Of a DNA stretch of 59,201 nt, positions 34,551 to 42,910 are shown piece after piece. Source of the stretch: Candidatus Accumulibacter meliphilus. Its GTDB lineage: Bacteria; Pseudomonadota; Gammaproteobacteria; Burkholderiales; Rhodocyclaceae. The stretch is taken from NCBI GenBank assembly GCA_003332265.1, contig QPGA01000016.1, positions 1 through 59,201 on the forward strand, written 5' to 3'. The position numbers and the translations under genes are program-made. The number at the start of each line of letters is the position of its first letter. Within the stretch, counting starts at the first letter, position 1. The notes beneath the pieces were generated by a model. It was not told where the DNA came from, ran no database searches, and was given only the letters and a program-made list of their open reading frames with translations.

Positions 34551-36193
34551 CCGATCAAGACCAAAAGCAATTGGGCAACACCCTGTGGAGCATTGCCGAC
34601 CAACTGCGTGGGGCGATGAACGCGGACGACTTCCGCGATTACATGCTCTCCTTCCTGTTCCTGCGCTACCTGTCGGACAACTACGAGACGGCGGCGCAAA
34701 AAGAACTGGGGCCGGATTACCCCAAGCTGGACAAGTCCAAGGACGGCGGCGACCGCCGCACGCCGCTGGCCGTGTGGTACGCGCAGAACCCGGACGACAC
34801 CACCGAGTTTGAAAAACAGATGCGCCGCAAGACGCATTACGTGGTCCAGCCCGCCTACCTTTGGGGCAGCATCTCGGAGATGGCGCGCACGCAAGACGGG
34901 GAGTTGCTGCACAACCTGCAAAAAGGCTTCGACTATATCGAGAACGAATCCTTCGCCAGCACCTTCGGCGGCTTGTTCTCCGAGATCAATCTGAATTCGG
35001 AAAAGTTGGGCAAGGCCTACGAAGCGCGTAATGCCAAGCTTTGCACCATCATCAAGGCCATTGCCGAGGGGCTGGCGCAGTTTTCCACCAACAAGGACAG
35101 GCTGGGCGACGCCTATGAATATCTGATTGGCCAGTTTGCCGCCGGCTCCGGCAAAAAGGCGGGCGAGTTTTATACGCCGCAACAGATTTCCAGCATCTTG
35201 TCGGGCATCGTCACCCTGGACAGCCAGGAACCGACCACAGGACCCAAGAAGCATTTGGACAGCGTATTCGACTTTGCCTGTGGCTCGGGCTCGCTGCTTC
35301 TGAACATTCGCAAACGACTTAAGGACGCAGGCGGCACCATCGGCAAGATATTCGGGCAGGAAAAAAACATCACCACCTACAACCTGGCGCGCATGAACAT
35401 GCTGCTGCACGGGGTGAAGGATTCCGAGTTCGAGATTTATCACGGCGACACGCTCACCAACGACTGGCACATGCTGCGCGCGATGAACCCGGCCCGGATG
35501 CCGAAGTTCGATGCGGTGGTGGCCAATCCGCCGTTCAGCTACCGCTGGCAGCCGACCGACGCGCTGGGCGAGGACATGCGCTTCAAGAACTACGGCCTGG
35601 CCCCCAAGTCCGCCGCCGACTTCGCCTTTTTGCTGCACGGTTTCCACTACCTGAAGCAGGATGGCGTGATGGCCATCATCCTGCCCCACGGTGTCCTGTT
35701 CCGTGGCGGCGCGGAAGAGCGCATCCGCAGAAAGCTGCTGAAAGACGGCCATATCGACACGGTGATCGGCCTGCCCGCCAATCTGTTCTTCTCCACCGGT
35801 ATTCCGGTGTGCATTCTCGTGCTGAAAAGATGCAAGAAGCCTGATGACGTGCTGTTCATCAATGCCGCCGAGCACTTCGAGAAAGACAAGCGGCAAAACC
35901 GCCTGCTGCCCGAGCACATCGACAAGATCATCGCCACCTACCAGTTCCGCCGCGAAGAAGAACGCTACGCCCGCCGCGTGCCGATGGACGAGATCGAAGC
36001 CAACGGCTACAACCTGAACATCTCGCGCTATATCAGCACGGCGCAGGCGGACGCGGAAGTCGATTTGCCGGCGGTCAATGCCAAGTTGCTCACTTTGGCG
36101 GAGACATCGAGAAGGCAAGGGAAAAACACAATGCCTTTCTCAAAGAGCTTGGCTTGCCAGTCTTGCCGTGACTTTCGGAGCGGTTCACTTTGA
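34547..36193 (+). CDS. hsdM: HsdM, type I methyltransferase subunit with frameshifted C-terminus
   Basis: HsdM methylates adenine using SAM in complex with HsdS. The N-terminal helical domain (GNTLWSIADQLRGAMNADDF) and the catalytic motifs are intact: SAM motif I FDFACGSGSLLLN and motif IV NPPFSY. The ORF reads 548 residues, but the last ~30 (TSRRQGKNTMPFSKSL to SGSL) are out of frame. One extra base near 36097 restores DIEKAREKHNAFLKELGLP, the normal HsdM end, with a stop at 36169-36171. The domain that contacts HsdS is thus altered and activity is doubtful. Confidence 0.88.
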   Translation: MTDQDQKQLGNTLWSIADQLRGAMNADDFRDYMLSFLFLRYLSDNYETAAQKELGPDYPKLDKSKDGGDRRTPLAVWYAQNPDDTTEFEKQMRRKTHYVVQPAYLWGSISEMARTQDGELLHNLQKGFDYIENESFASTFGGLFSEINLNSEKLGKAYEARNAKLCTIIKAIAEGLAQFSTNKDRLGDAYEYLIGQFAAGSGKKAGEFYTPQQISSILSGIVTLDSQEPTTGPKKHLDSVFDFACGSGSLLLNIRKRLKDAGGTIGKIFGQEKNITTYNLARMNMLLHGVKDSEFEIYHGDTLTNDWHMLRAMNPARMPKFDAVVANPPFSYRWQPTDALGEDMRFKNYGLAPKSAADFAFLLHGFHYLKQDGVMAIILPHGVLFRGGAEERIRRKLLKDGHIDTVIGLPANLFFSTGIPVCILVLKRCKKPDDVLFINAAEHFEKDKRQNRLLPEHIDKIIATYQFRREEERYARRVPMDEIEANGYNLNISRYISTAQADAEVDLPAVNAKLLTLAETSRRQGKNTMPFSKSLACQSCRDFRSGSL

Positions 36194-36517
36194 CCGCAGA
36201 GTATTGCGCCGTAACAGACAACAATTCCGCTGCGCTCCATTGCCGCCGGTGAACCTGAACGTGGAGTGATAGCAATTTGCTGGATACGAAAGGTCTGAAT
36301 TACCGACGTGCTGCCCTTGAGAGGTAGGACGTGCCACTGCTCCATTCGGTTAGCTGCAGTTGGATAATTGAAGCGACAGACGGCTGCAAGGGGTCGACAA
36401 GCGACGATCATGCGCTGACAGTCAGCGATCAGCAAACGCTGCTATATTGCACAAGCCCAAATAGATCTCAACTACGACTTGGTGTAAACGCCTGGCCCGA
36501 TCGGCGCCCGCCCGCTC
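36194..36517. other. Intergenic remnant region
   Basis: No gene is supported. The stretch lies between the frameshifted hsdM and the attH-like pseudogene and is locally less GC-rich than its surroundings. No repeat or RNA structure was recognised. Confidence 0.5.
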
Positions 36518-36782
36518 CTACATCTGCAGGCGACCGGTGTAGCCGGTCATTTCCAGGTCGCCGCGGCCGCTGAGGCTGCCTTCCAGACGCACCAGACCTT
36601 CCCAATAGACGACGGGCAGCGGCCGGCTGGTCGAAAGCTCCTGATCGTCGAGAATCGGTCGCGTGCGCACGCTGAGCTCGCCGAGACGGATTTCGATCTG
36701 CACCGGGTAGCTGGCGCACCGGCGCGGCCAGGGCCAGCGTCGGCAGGAGCAGGGGAGTGCACAGGAAGCTGCGGCGGCGCAC
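36518..36782 (-). pseudogene. AttH/CrtC-like lipocalin hydrolase remnant
   Basis: From the GTG at 36782 (AAAGGAAA site upstream) it begins with a signal-peptide-like RRRSFLCTPLLLPTLALAAP, then changes frame to a C-terminal tail IEIRLGELSVRTRPILDDQE and YWEGLVRLEGSLSGRGDLEM, which resembles the end of lipocalin-like carotenoid 1,2-hydratase/AttH proteins (about 350 residues). The middle ~270 residues are deleted. It follows the permease fragment by 18 bp, as in intact ABC-FtsX-AttH operons. Confidence 0.7.
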
Positions 36783-36800
36783 GAGTCGGTTTCCTTTCGC

Positions 36801-37571
36801 CTACTGGGCGTTGGCCAGAACCTGCGCGACCGGCAGTCGGGTCGCCTGGCGCGCCGCGTAGCGACTGGCGAGTACCGCTGCCGCCAGAGTGATGGCGGCG
36901 CCAGCACAGACCGCCGTCCAGGGAATCGCCAGCGCCATTCGCCAGTGAAAAGCCTGCGGATTGACGACGTGCGTCAGGATGGAACCGATGGCGACGCCGC
37001 AGGCCATGCCGATGAGCAGGCCGACGGCGGCGATCAGCGCGCCTTCGACCATCACCGCGTGGCTCAGCATGCGGCGGTCGAAACCGAGCGCGCCGAGCGT
37101 CGCCAGTTCACGGGCGCGCAGCCAGACGCTGGCGGCCAGCGTTACCGCCAGCCCGAACAGGCCGATCAGCGTCGCTGCGGCTTCGAGCGCGTAGGTCACG
37201 GCGAAGCTCTTGTCGAAAATCGACAGGCTCAAGCGGCGAATGGTGGCGCTGTCGGCGATTTCCAGGCCGTACCTGTCAGCCCACGGCGCCAGCCAGGCGC
37301 TGGCCTGCGCCTCATGCCCGGGTAGCGGCCACAGTGCCAGATCGGTGGGCTGGAAATCGCCACCGAGTTGCTGATAATCCTGGCGGCTGATGACCACGGC
37401 GCCGGGCTTGGCGCTCAGCCAGCCGAAAAGCAGCTGCGTGAGCAGCTGCGCGCTGGCAATGCCGACGACCAGCACCAGGGCGACCGACGCATAGCCGGCG
37501 AGCGGCAGTTCGAACAGCGGTGGCAACTGCGTCAGCGCGAACGCGGCCAGTGCCAGCAGCAGCGGCAGCAC
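36801..37571 (-). pseudogene. FtsX-type ABC permease, C-terminal fragment
   Basis: About 256 residues of the C-terminal part of a large (about 830-residue) ABC transport permease remain. The FtsX domain shows FAVTYALEAAATLIGLFGLA, LGALGFDRRMLSHAVMVEGA and a last transmembrane helix AGAAITLAAAVLASRYAAR. The frame is closed by a TGA at 37581-37583, just beyond a sequence junction, and the first two thirds of the gene are not in the window. The DNA 37575-37680 (GGGGTCAGATCGTGAC and CCCCAAAAAGTGGG motifs) looks like a patchwork junction. Confidence 0.75.
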
Positions 37572-37744
37572 GGGGCGGGGTCAGATCGTGACTTTTCCCC
37601 AAGGCACTGGGAAAAACCTGACCCTCAAAAAGTGGGCGTGACCCCAAAAAGTGGGTGCGTCAGATGACCGACACGTGGGAACGCCTTGACCGTGAACAAA
37701 CATCAAACCATAATGATCGCCATGGTTATGCTAAAGAGGTTACC

Positions 37745-38038
37745 GTGATTACCGAAACCAGCGCAGTCAACTTCAGGCAGAACTTGGGCGAAATGATCAA
37801 TTGCGTGCAGTACCGGCACGACAGCATCGTCATCAACAAAGATGGCAAACCAGTCGCCGCGCTGGTCGATGCGCGCTTGTTCGAGCGCATTCGTCGCATG
37901 CAAGGCCGCTTCGACGCTCTATGTCAGCGCATCGAAACGGGTTTTTCGGATGTGCCCGAGGCGAGCGGCTTGGCCGAAATCGAGGCCGCCGTCGCGCTTG
38001 AACGGACGTCGGTACGCGCATCCACAAACAAGCCTTGA
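37745..38038 (+). CDS. Phd/YefM-family antitoxin
   Basis: The 97-residue protein from the GTG at 37745 (AAGAGG site upstream) begins VITETSAVNFRQNLGEMINC and continues HDSIVINKDGKPVAALVDAR, the Phd/YefM DNA-binding fold. The C-terminal half is helical and should wrap the toxin. It is 6 bp upstream of a PIN toxin. Antitoxins of this type repress their own operon. Confidence 0.88.
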   Translation: MITETSAVNFRQNLGEMINCVQYRHDSIVINKDGKPVAALVDARLFERIRRMQGRFDALCQRIETGFSDVPEASGLAEIEAAVALERTSVRASTNKP

Positions 38039-38044
38039 ACCGCC

Positions 38045-38476
38045 GTGGCGACGCTGCGCGTAGTGCTCGATACCAATGTTCTGCTTTCGGGCATTGCGTA
38101 CCCGGCCAGTGTGCCCGGCAAGATCCTGGCGGCGTGGCGCCACGGTTCGGTCGATGTGCTGCTGTCCGCCTATATCCTCGACGAGTTGCGACGCGTGCTG
38201 CCCCGCCTGGCACACCGCCATGGCTTGACATCGGCTGAGATCGACGACCTGGTCGACGCTCTTTCCATTCAAGCCGAAGTCATCGAACCGCTGCCAGACC
38301 TGGAACCAGACTTGCGCGACTTCGATGATCAGGCCGTCCTGGGCACTTTGCTCGCCGCACTCGAGGCATCGGGCGCTAACTACCTCATCACCGGTGACAA
38401 GGACTTGCTGGCGATGCCTGAACGCTACCCGATCGTCGCTCCAGCGGCCTTCTGGGCCACTCATGCGGGACTTTGA
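38045..38476 (+). CDS. PIN-domain toxin (COG1569 type)
   Basis: The 143-residue protein from a GTG at 38045 starts ATLRVVLDTNVLLSGIAYPA, with the first catalytic Asp in LDTN. It has ILDELRRVLPRL (second acidic residue) and the C-terminal ASGANYLITGDKDLLAMP containing the final Asp pair. PIN toxins cleave RNA, often tRNA. The pair with the preceding Phd-like antitoxin appears intact and sits directly before a cassette-like gene cluster. Confidence 0.9.
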   Translation: MATLRVVLDTNVLLSGIAYPASVPGKILAAWRHGSVDVLLSAYILDELRRVLPRLAHRHGLTSAEIDDLVDALSIQAEVIEPLPDLEPDLRDFDDQAVLGTLLAALEASGANYLITGDKDLLAMPERYPIVAPAAFWATHAGL

Positions 38477-38699
38477 TCGCTACAGCGCAAAGGCAGGCCC
38501 GCGTTGACCGTCGGCAGTCGGCCAACAAGAGACGGTGGAGAAGGCTGCCGAAAGCGGCCATTGGAGCGGCCTAGGTGTATGCTATCGACCTATCCTGCGA
38601 AGTGCTGCTTTTCACGATCTGTTAGAGCTGTATTGCATCAGCGTATAGGGCGGAAAGCCTGCTGCAATAAGTTAGTTGCCAACAACACGGAGCCACGCC

Positions 38700-39107
38700 A
38701 TGAAAATCACTGTTGAAACCATCGTCAAAGCTCCCGTTGCCAAAGTCTGGAGCGCCTACACAACACCCGACGACATCAAGCAGTGGAATACCGCTTCTGA
38801 CGATTGGCACACAACCAAATCCACTGTGGATTTGCGCGTAGATGGAGCGTTTACATCGCGCATGGAAGCCAAAGACGGTAGCTTCGGATTTGACTTTGCC
38901 GGAACGTACACCAAGCTCGTACCCAACGAGTTAATTGAGTATTCGTTCGGAGACCGTACTTGTGCAGTTGAATTCCTGACCGGTGAAAACGGTGTCACGG
39001 TGCGCGTCACGTTCGATGCTGAGTCCGAAAACCCTGTGGAACAACAGCGTCAGGGATGGCAAGCCATCCTGAATAGTTTTGCCAAGCATGTTGAAGCGCG
39101 TCAGTGA
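38700..39107 (+). CDS. SRPBCC/AHSA1-family protein (cassette-like gene)
   Basis: The 135-residue protein begins MKITVETIVKAPVAKVWSAY, then PDDIKQWNTASDDWHTTKST and DFAGTYTKLVPNELIEYSFG, and ends GWQAILNSFAKHVEARQ, the START-like AHSA1 fold that binds small hydrophobic ligands. It is flanked on the left by GTTAGTT (38671) and on the right by an attC-like site at 39129, with little space, as in integron cassettes. Base composition is lower in GC than the chromosome around it. Substrate unknown. Confidence 0.85.
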   Translation: MKITVETIVKAPVAKVWSAYTTPDDIKQWNTASDDWHTTKSTVDLRVDGAFTSRMEAKDGSFGFDFAGTYTKLVPNELIEYSFGDRTCAVEFLTGENGVTVRVTFDAESENPVEQQRQGWQAILNSFAKHVEARQ

Positions 39108-39128
39108 AGCAGTAGTATCAGCAATGGC

Positions 39129-39191
39129 AACTAACATGGCGTTCGAGAGGGGCGCGCCTAAAGCGGCACGCCCCTCAACTTTACGTTAGGT
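39129..39191 (+). repeat. attC-like site 1
   Basis: ACTAAC at the left and CGTTAGGT at the right are complementary outer boxes; between them GAGGGGCG/CGCCCCTC makes a strong inner stem. Its position just after the stop codon and its ~60-bp length match integron attC sites. Confidence 0.7.
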
Positions 39192-39227
39192 AATTCCGTC
39201 ACTATCACTTCTGTTAGGAGATATGCC

Positions 39228-39716
39228 ATGAATCAAAATTTCTTTAACTATCCGCCCATGAGTCCTTACCTCACCGTGAAGGACGCAAGCAAGGCTATCG
39301 AATTTTATACAGCCGCGTTCGGTGCAACCGAAATCTTCCGCCTCACCGACGCAAGAACCGGAGCTATCGGTCATGCAGAACTCGTGGTTAACGGCAGTCA
39401 CATTATGCTTGCCGACGAGAATCCAGCGTGGGGTAATAAATCCCCGTTAGGCCTTGGCGGCACTGCCGTGAGTTTCAGCTTGATGGTGGAGAATGCTGAC
39501 GCAGCCGCAGAACGTGCAAGCGCGGCCGGCGCAACTGTCGAAATGCCACCAACTGATATGTTCTATGGCTTCCGCAGTGCCGGAATCAGCGATCCTTTTG
39601 GGCACAAATGGATGCTTCAGCATCGGATTGAAAACGTCTCGCAGGAAGAAATGCAGAAACGTTGGGATGCAATGGTGGCTTCTGGAGATACGGGCTGCCC
39701 TAACTCAGACAGGTAA
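39228..39716 (+). CDS. VOC/glyoxalase-family protein (PhnB-like; cassette-like gene)
   Basis: The 162-residue protein has MSPYLTVKDASKAIEFYTAA, GHAELVVNGSHIMLADENP and a C-terminal half SFSLMVENADAAAERASAAG, YGFRSAGISDPFGHKWMLQH, the paired beta-alpha-beta-beta-beta modules of the vicinal oxygen chelate fold. Such PhnB/YdeI-like proteins are common in gene cassettes; some confer antibiotic or toxin resistance by binding or modification, but nothing specific can be claimed. A TTAGGAG site precedes the ATG at 39228. It begins 37 bp after attC-like site 1. Confidence 0.88.
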   Translation: MNQNFFNYPPMSPYLTVKDASKAIEFYTAAFGATEIFRLTDARTGAIGHAELVVNGSHIMLADENPAWGNKSPLGLGGTAVSFSLMVENADAAAERASAAGATVEMPPTDMFYGFRSAGISDPFGHKWMLQHRIENVSQEEMQKRWDAMVASGDTGCPNSDR

Positions 39717-39744
39717 CGATGGCAAATCATCTAACGTATTTCCA

Positions 39745-39789
39745 GCCTAACATTCCGCTCTATCGGTCGGCTTAGCGCTACGGTAGGCG
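39745..39789 (+). repeat. attC-like site 2 (short, degenerate)
   Basis: GCCTAAC at 39745 and GGTAGGC at 39782 are near-complementary outer boxes (one mismatch) around CCGCTC...AGCGCT. It is only about 45 bp, so less certain than sites 1 and 3. Confidence 0.4.
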
Positions 39790-39811
39790 CAACCACGCTG
39801 GAGTTCATATC

Positions 39812-40201
39812 ATGAAAGACCAGGTTGAGATTCAGCAATTACTAGAACGATGGGCTTTAAATACCAGAACTGGAAAGCAAGACAACATCCTAGAAAATCA
39901 TTCTGAATCTGTTGTTGTTTATGATGTGCTGCCCCCTATGAAATATGAGAGCGCAGAAGAATATCGCAAAAGCTGGGATGAGTGGCAACCAGAAACAACA
40001 GGAGAAAGCCTGTTCAACCTTCATGATTTAAAGGTGGTTGCTGGCAGTGATGTCGCATTCGCTTATGGATTAATTCATTGTGGCGGCACGTTACCTGATG
40101 GAATAAATTTTGAAGATTGGGTCAGAGCAACATTTTGTCTTGAAAAAAATGGTGGTAAATGGGTTGTCACTCACCAACATATTTCAATGCCGCGCGGCTA
40201 A
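39812..40201 (+). CDS. SnoaL/NTF2-like protein (cassette-like gene)
   Basis: The 129-residue protein begins MKDQVEIQQLLERWALNTRT and contains DNILENHSESVVVYDVLPPM, FNLHDLKVVAGSDVAFAYGL and KNGGKWVVTHQHISMP, the cone-shaped NTF2-like/SnoaL fold. No catalytic residues can be assigned. The gene is clearly AT-richer than the window average, a sign of foreign origin, and its stop codon lies within the next attC-like site (GGCTAAC), as is usual for cassettes. Confidence 0.85.
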   Translation: MKDQVEIQQLLERWALNTRTGKQDNILENHSESVVVYDVLPPMKYESAEEYRKSWDEWQPETTGESLFNLHDLKVVAGSDVAFAYGLIHCGGTLPDGINFEDWVRATFCLEKNGGKWVVTHQHISMPRG

Positions 40202-40275
40202 CAAGGCAAATGCACTCGGACAGCCAAAAGCGTCGCTTCGCTCCGTTTTGCCTGCCGGTGATTTGCGACGTTCCT
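40196..40275 (+). repeat. attC-like site 3
   Basis: GGCTAACAAGGCAAATGCAC at the left and GGTGATTTGCGACGTT at the right form the outer arms. CCAAAAGCG/CGCTCCGTTTTG makes an inner stem with loop TCGCTT. Length about 80 bp. The right box (ACGTTCC) departs from GTTRRRY. Confidence 0.65.
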
Positions 40276-40304
40276 GAACGTCCGCTATCTCAGTCGGCGT
40301 ATGT

Positions 40305-40440
40305 CCGCAAAGGGTCGTCAGCACTCGGTGATGAATGGCCGCTTTCGGGAAGCGAAACATCACTGACCGCTTTCCGGCGACGAAGTCGACGAGAGGTCGG
40401 TCGCATCACGACCCTCAGCGGCTGGTCGAACCGTCAGGGG
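40305..40440. repeat. Dispersed repeat D, copy 1
   Basis: AAGGGTCG...CTCGGTGA, GGGAA(G)CGAAA, GACCGCTTTCCGGCGA and GGTCGCAT...CGACC occur in the same order at 57805-57930. The interval 40276-40817 holds this repeat, a CTGTTAGAG motif (40514, also at 38619) and no supported gene. Confidence 0.5.
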
Positions 40441-40817
40441 TTCAACGACAGGTATCCGAGTGGAGCAGCCGCCCGACGCGGCCACTCACGGACAGCAACT
40501 CGGCCTCAGCGGTCTGTTAGAGTGCACACTGTGAGCGTCTGGTGCTTCTTCCAAAGCGGACGCATAAACTTGGGTATCACTGGTGCTAGTGGACTGAGAA
40601 ACATTTAGTGGCCGCCAATAGATGAGCAAATCCCTTGCCCATTCTTAAGTTCAACATCCAAGCAATCCCCATCATTGGCCTTTCTCTAATCGCCAGCCTT
40701 ATGTTTATTGCAACCAACGCGTTTGCGAACAATTATCAGATATAAATAAAACAATCTGATAATCCAGTAAGCTTGTCACACTTCATCCCCTTAACAAAAG
40801 AAAGGAAAGCACTAATT

Positions 40818-42446
40818 ATGCAGATCCCCAGACGACTGACAGTATGGACGGCCCTTGTCGTGCTTGCCTTGCCTGGCTTGGCCGCGACAGTACAGGCCGA
40901 AGTATCGAAAAAGGCGGTTGACTCACTTGGCGCGCCCGACAGCGTCGAGACATCGATCGGAACGCTGAACTTCAAGGACGGCGCGCCCAGCGCCGACACT
41001 GCTCAAAAGGTATTCGATACGCTCGCCTTCACCCGCGCGCTGAACGTATACAACAACAGCTTTCGCGGCGCCTCCGCCCTGGGCTTCCACAAGGGCTTCC
41101 AGAGCATCGGCGCCAACTACAACGACGTTGTCATTACGCCTGAACTGCTCGACTCTGCGTCCCTATTCCTGACCGGAAACGCCGACACCGTCTACTACCT
41201 CTCCGTCATCGACCTTTCGAAGGGGCCGATGGTGATCGAACAGCCTTCGGATGGCGTCGGGACCATCAACGACATGTGGTTCTCGTGGATCATCGACGTC
41301 GGTGGCCCCGGACCAGATCGCGGCCGGGGTGGCAAGTATCTAATCGTCGGTCCGGATTACGATGGGCCGCTGCCCAAGGGTGGATACTTCGTCGCCCACT
41401 CCAAGACGAACCGGGTTCTCTACGCGTCGCGCGCCTATCTGGTTAATAACGATCCCAAGCCGGCGGTCGAGAACGTCAAGGCGAACATGAAGATCTACCC
41501 CTATGCCGCGGGCGGTTACGGCACCAGCATCGCCGAGGCGCTGACCGGCGCGGTCCGCCTCGGGGGAGACCCGAAGATCCCCGACACCAAGTTCATCGAT
41601 GCGAGCAATCTGTCGTTCAATACCATCCCGCCCAGCGATTTTGGCTTTTACGAATGGATCAACGAAAACGTCCAGGCCGAGCCCGCCGCCAGCTATGATG
41701 TGGAGCTCTCCGGGCAACTCGCCGCCATCGGCATCGTCAAGGGTAAAAAGTTCGCGCCTGACGAACGAATGAAGAAGATCCTCACCGATGCCGCCGTTGT
41801 AGGCCAGGCAGCCGGACGGGTGCTGAACTGGCGCCCCTTCGAGGCTCACCCAGACTGGGCCTACTACCCGAACTCGATGTGGGGAAACATGCTCTGGGAA
41901 GGCGGCGCCTTCTTCGAGACCCCACCACCCGCGTTCAAGGACGGGGCATTCAAACCGCTGCCGCCGACCGGTGCCCGCACCCTGGATTCGCGCACGGCCT
42001 TCTACTACGGCTACACCCTCGACAGCCCCGGCATGATCATGAACATCCCCGGCGTGGGATCGCAGTATCTGATGGGTTTCCTGGATGCCAACGGCGATGT
42101 GTTCGATGGGTCGAAAGCTTACAAAGTGACGCTGCCAAAGGGTATCCCGGCCAAGGCGTTCTGGTCGTTCACGCTCTACGATAACCAGACACGGTCGATG
42201 TTGCAGACGCCCCAGAAATATCCGCGCGCCGGGTCGCAGAGCTACCCTTCACCGGCGGCGAAGGCGGCTGAAGGCGGTACCACCACGATCTGGTTCAGTC
42301 CTGAACAGCCAGGCGGCGTGGATCGCGGCAACTGGATCCAGACCGATCCTAAGAAGGGCTGGTTTACGATCCTTCGGCTCTACAGCCCGCTTCCGTCGTT
42401 CTTCGACAAGTCCTGGCGGCCGAGCGAGATCGAATTGGTCCGGTGA
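40818..42446 (+). CDS. Secreted DUF1254/DUF1214 protein (paralog 1)
   Basis: The 542-residue protein has a signal peptide (LTVWTALVVLALPGLAATVQA) and the DUF1254 N-terminal domain (TLNFKDGAPSADTAQKVFDT, LTGNADTVYYLSVIDLSKGP, GGKYLIVGPDYDGPLPKGGY). The C-terminal DUF1214 domain has GVGSQYLMGFLDANGDVFDG, FWSFTLYDNQTRSMLQT and KKGWFTILRLYSPLPSFFDK. Proteins of this family are exported and of unknown biochemical role. AAAGGAAAG precedes the ATG at 40818. It is about 40-45 % identical by eye to the gene at 42911. Confidence 0.88.
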   Translation: MQIPRRLTVWTALVVLALPGLAATVQAEVSKKAVDSLGAPDSVETSIGTLNFKDGAPSADTAQKVFDTLAFTRALNVYNNSFRGASALGFHKGFQSIGANYNDVVITPELLDSASLFLTGNADTVYYLSVIDLSKGPMVIEQPSDGVGTINDMWFSWIIDVGGPGPDRGRGGKYLIVGPDYDGPLPKGGYFVAHSKTNRVLYASRAYLVNNDPKPAVENVKANMKIYPYAAGGYGTSIAEALTGAVRLGGDPKIPDTKFIDASNLSFNTIPPSDFGFYEWINENVQAEPAASYDVELSGQLAAIGIVKGKKFAPDERMKKILTDAAVVGQAAGRVLNWRPFEAHPDWAYYPNSMWGNMLWEGGAFFETPPPAFKDGAFKPLPPTGARTLDSRTAFYYGYTLDSPGMIMNIPGVGSQYLMGFLDANGDVFDGSKAYKVTLPKGIPAKAFWSFTLYDNQTRSMLQTPQKYPRAGSQSYPSPAAKAAEGGTTTIWFSPEQPGGVDRGNWIQTDPKKGWFTILRLYSPLPSFFDKSWRPSEIELVR

Positions 42447-42613
42447 GACACGGTTCAGCCAGCCAACATCCGCATTCACCTGACTGGCTACAGCGGGCTT
42501 CGCCCGCCTCCGCCGGCAGGTGGTGTGGGACATTGAAGGTCTGATCCGCAGTCGACCAGTAAAAAGTTCATAGCGGACGTATTTGATGTGCCGTGCAAAA
42601 GACCGTTGAGGCC

Positions 42614-42646
42614 GAATTGCTCGCGTAGAGCATCTGGCAGGCTACG
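42614..42646. repeat. 33-bp direct repeat E, left copy
   Basis: GAATTGCTCGCGTAGAGCAT and CTGGCAGGCTACG recur at 44882-44914 with two changes. The pair brackets the second DUF1254 gene and the MITE. 42447-42910 contains no gene. Confidence 0.85.
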
Positions 42647-42910
42647 TTATGGCGCGCGAGAGTTTTTTGCCAGGGCGATCATAGTCCCTTGCAGTCGTTC
42701 AAAGTCTATTCGGTCAATAGGCTGTCCTGTTTGATCAACGAGGCGCTCGGAGATGTCTGCCAATTTGGTGGGTCTCATTACCCTTGCACTTTTCTGCAAT
42801 CGTTGCTGTCGGATCTCGCCGGAAGCCGGCCTCCTAATTTTTCCGTTTTGATAAAGTCATTGGACATATTTTGCGAATGACCTCACACTTAATTTTCACA
42901 TTGGACCCTC

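Noticed and set aside
34298-36118. 606-codon minus-strand ORF opposite hsdM
   Set aside because: Shadow of the conserved methyltransferase frame.
38619-38680. An additional attC site before the first cassette
   Set aside because: GTTAGTT is present at 38671, but no complementary left box is found at the right distance; kept only as a possible cassette boundary.
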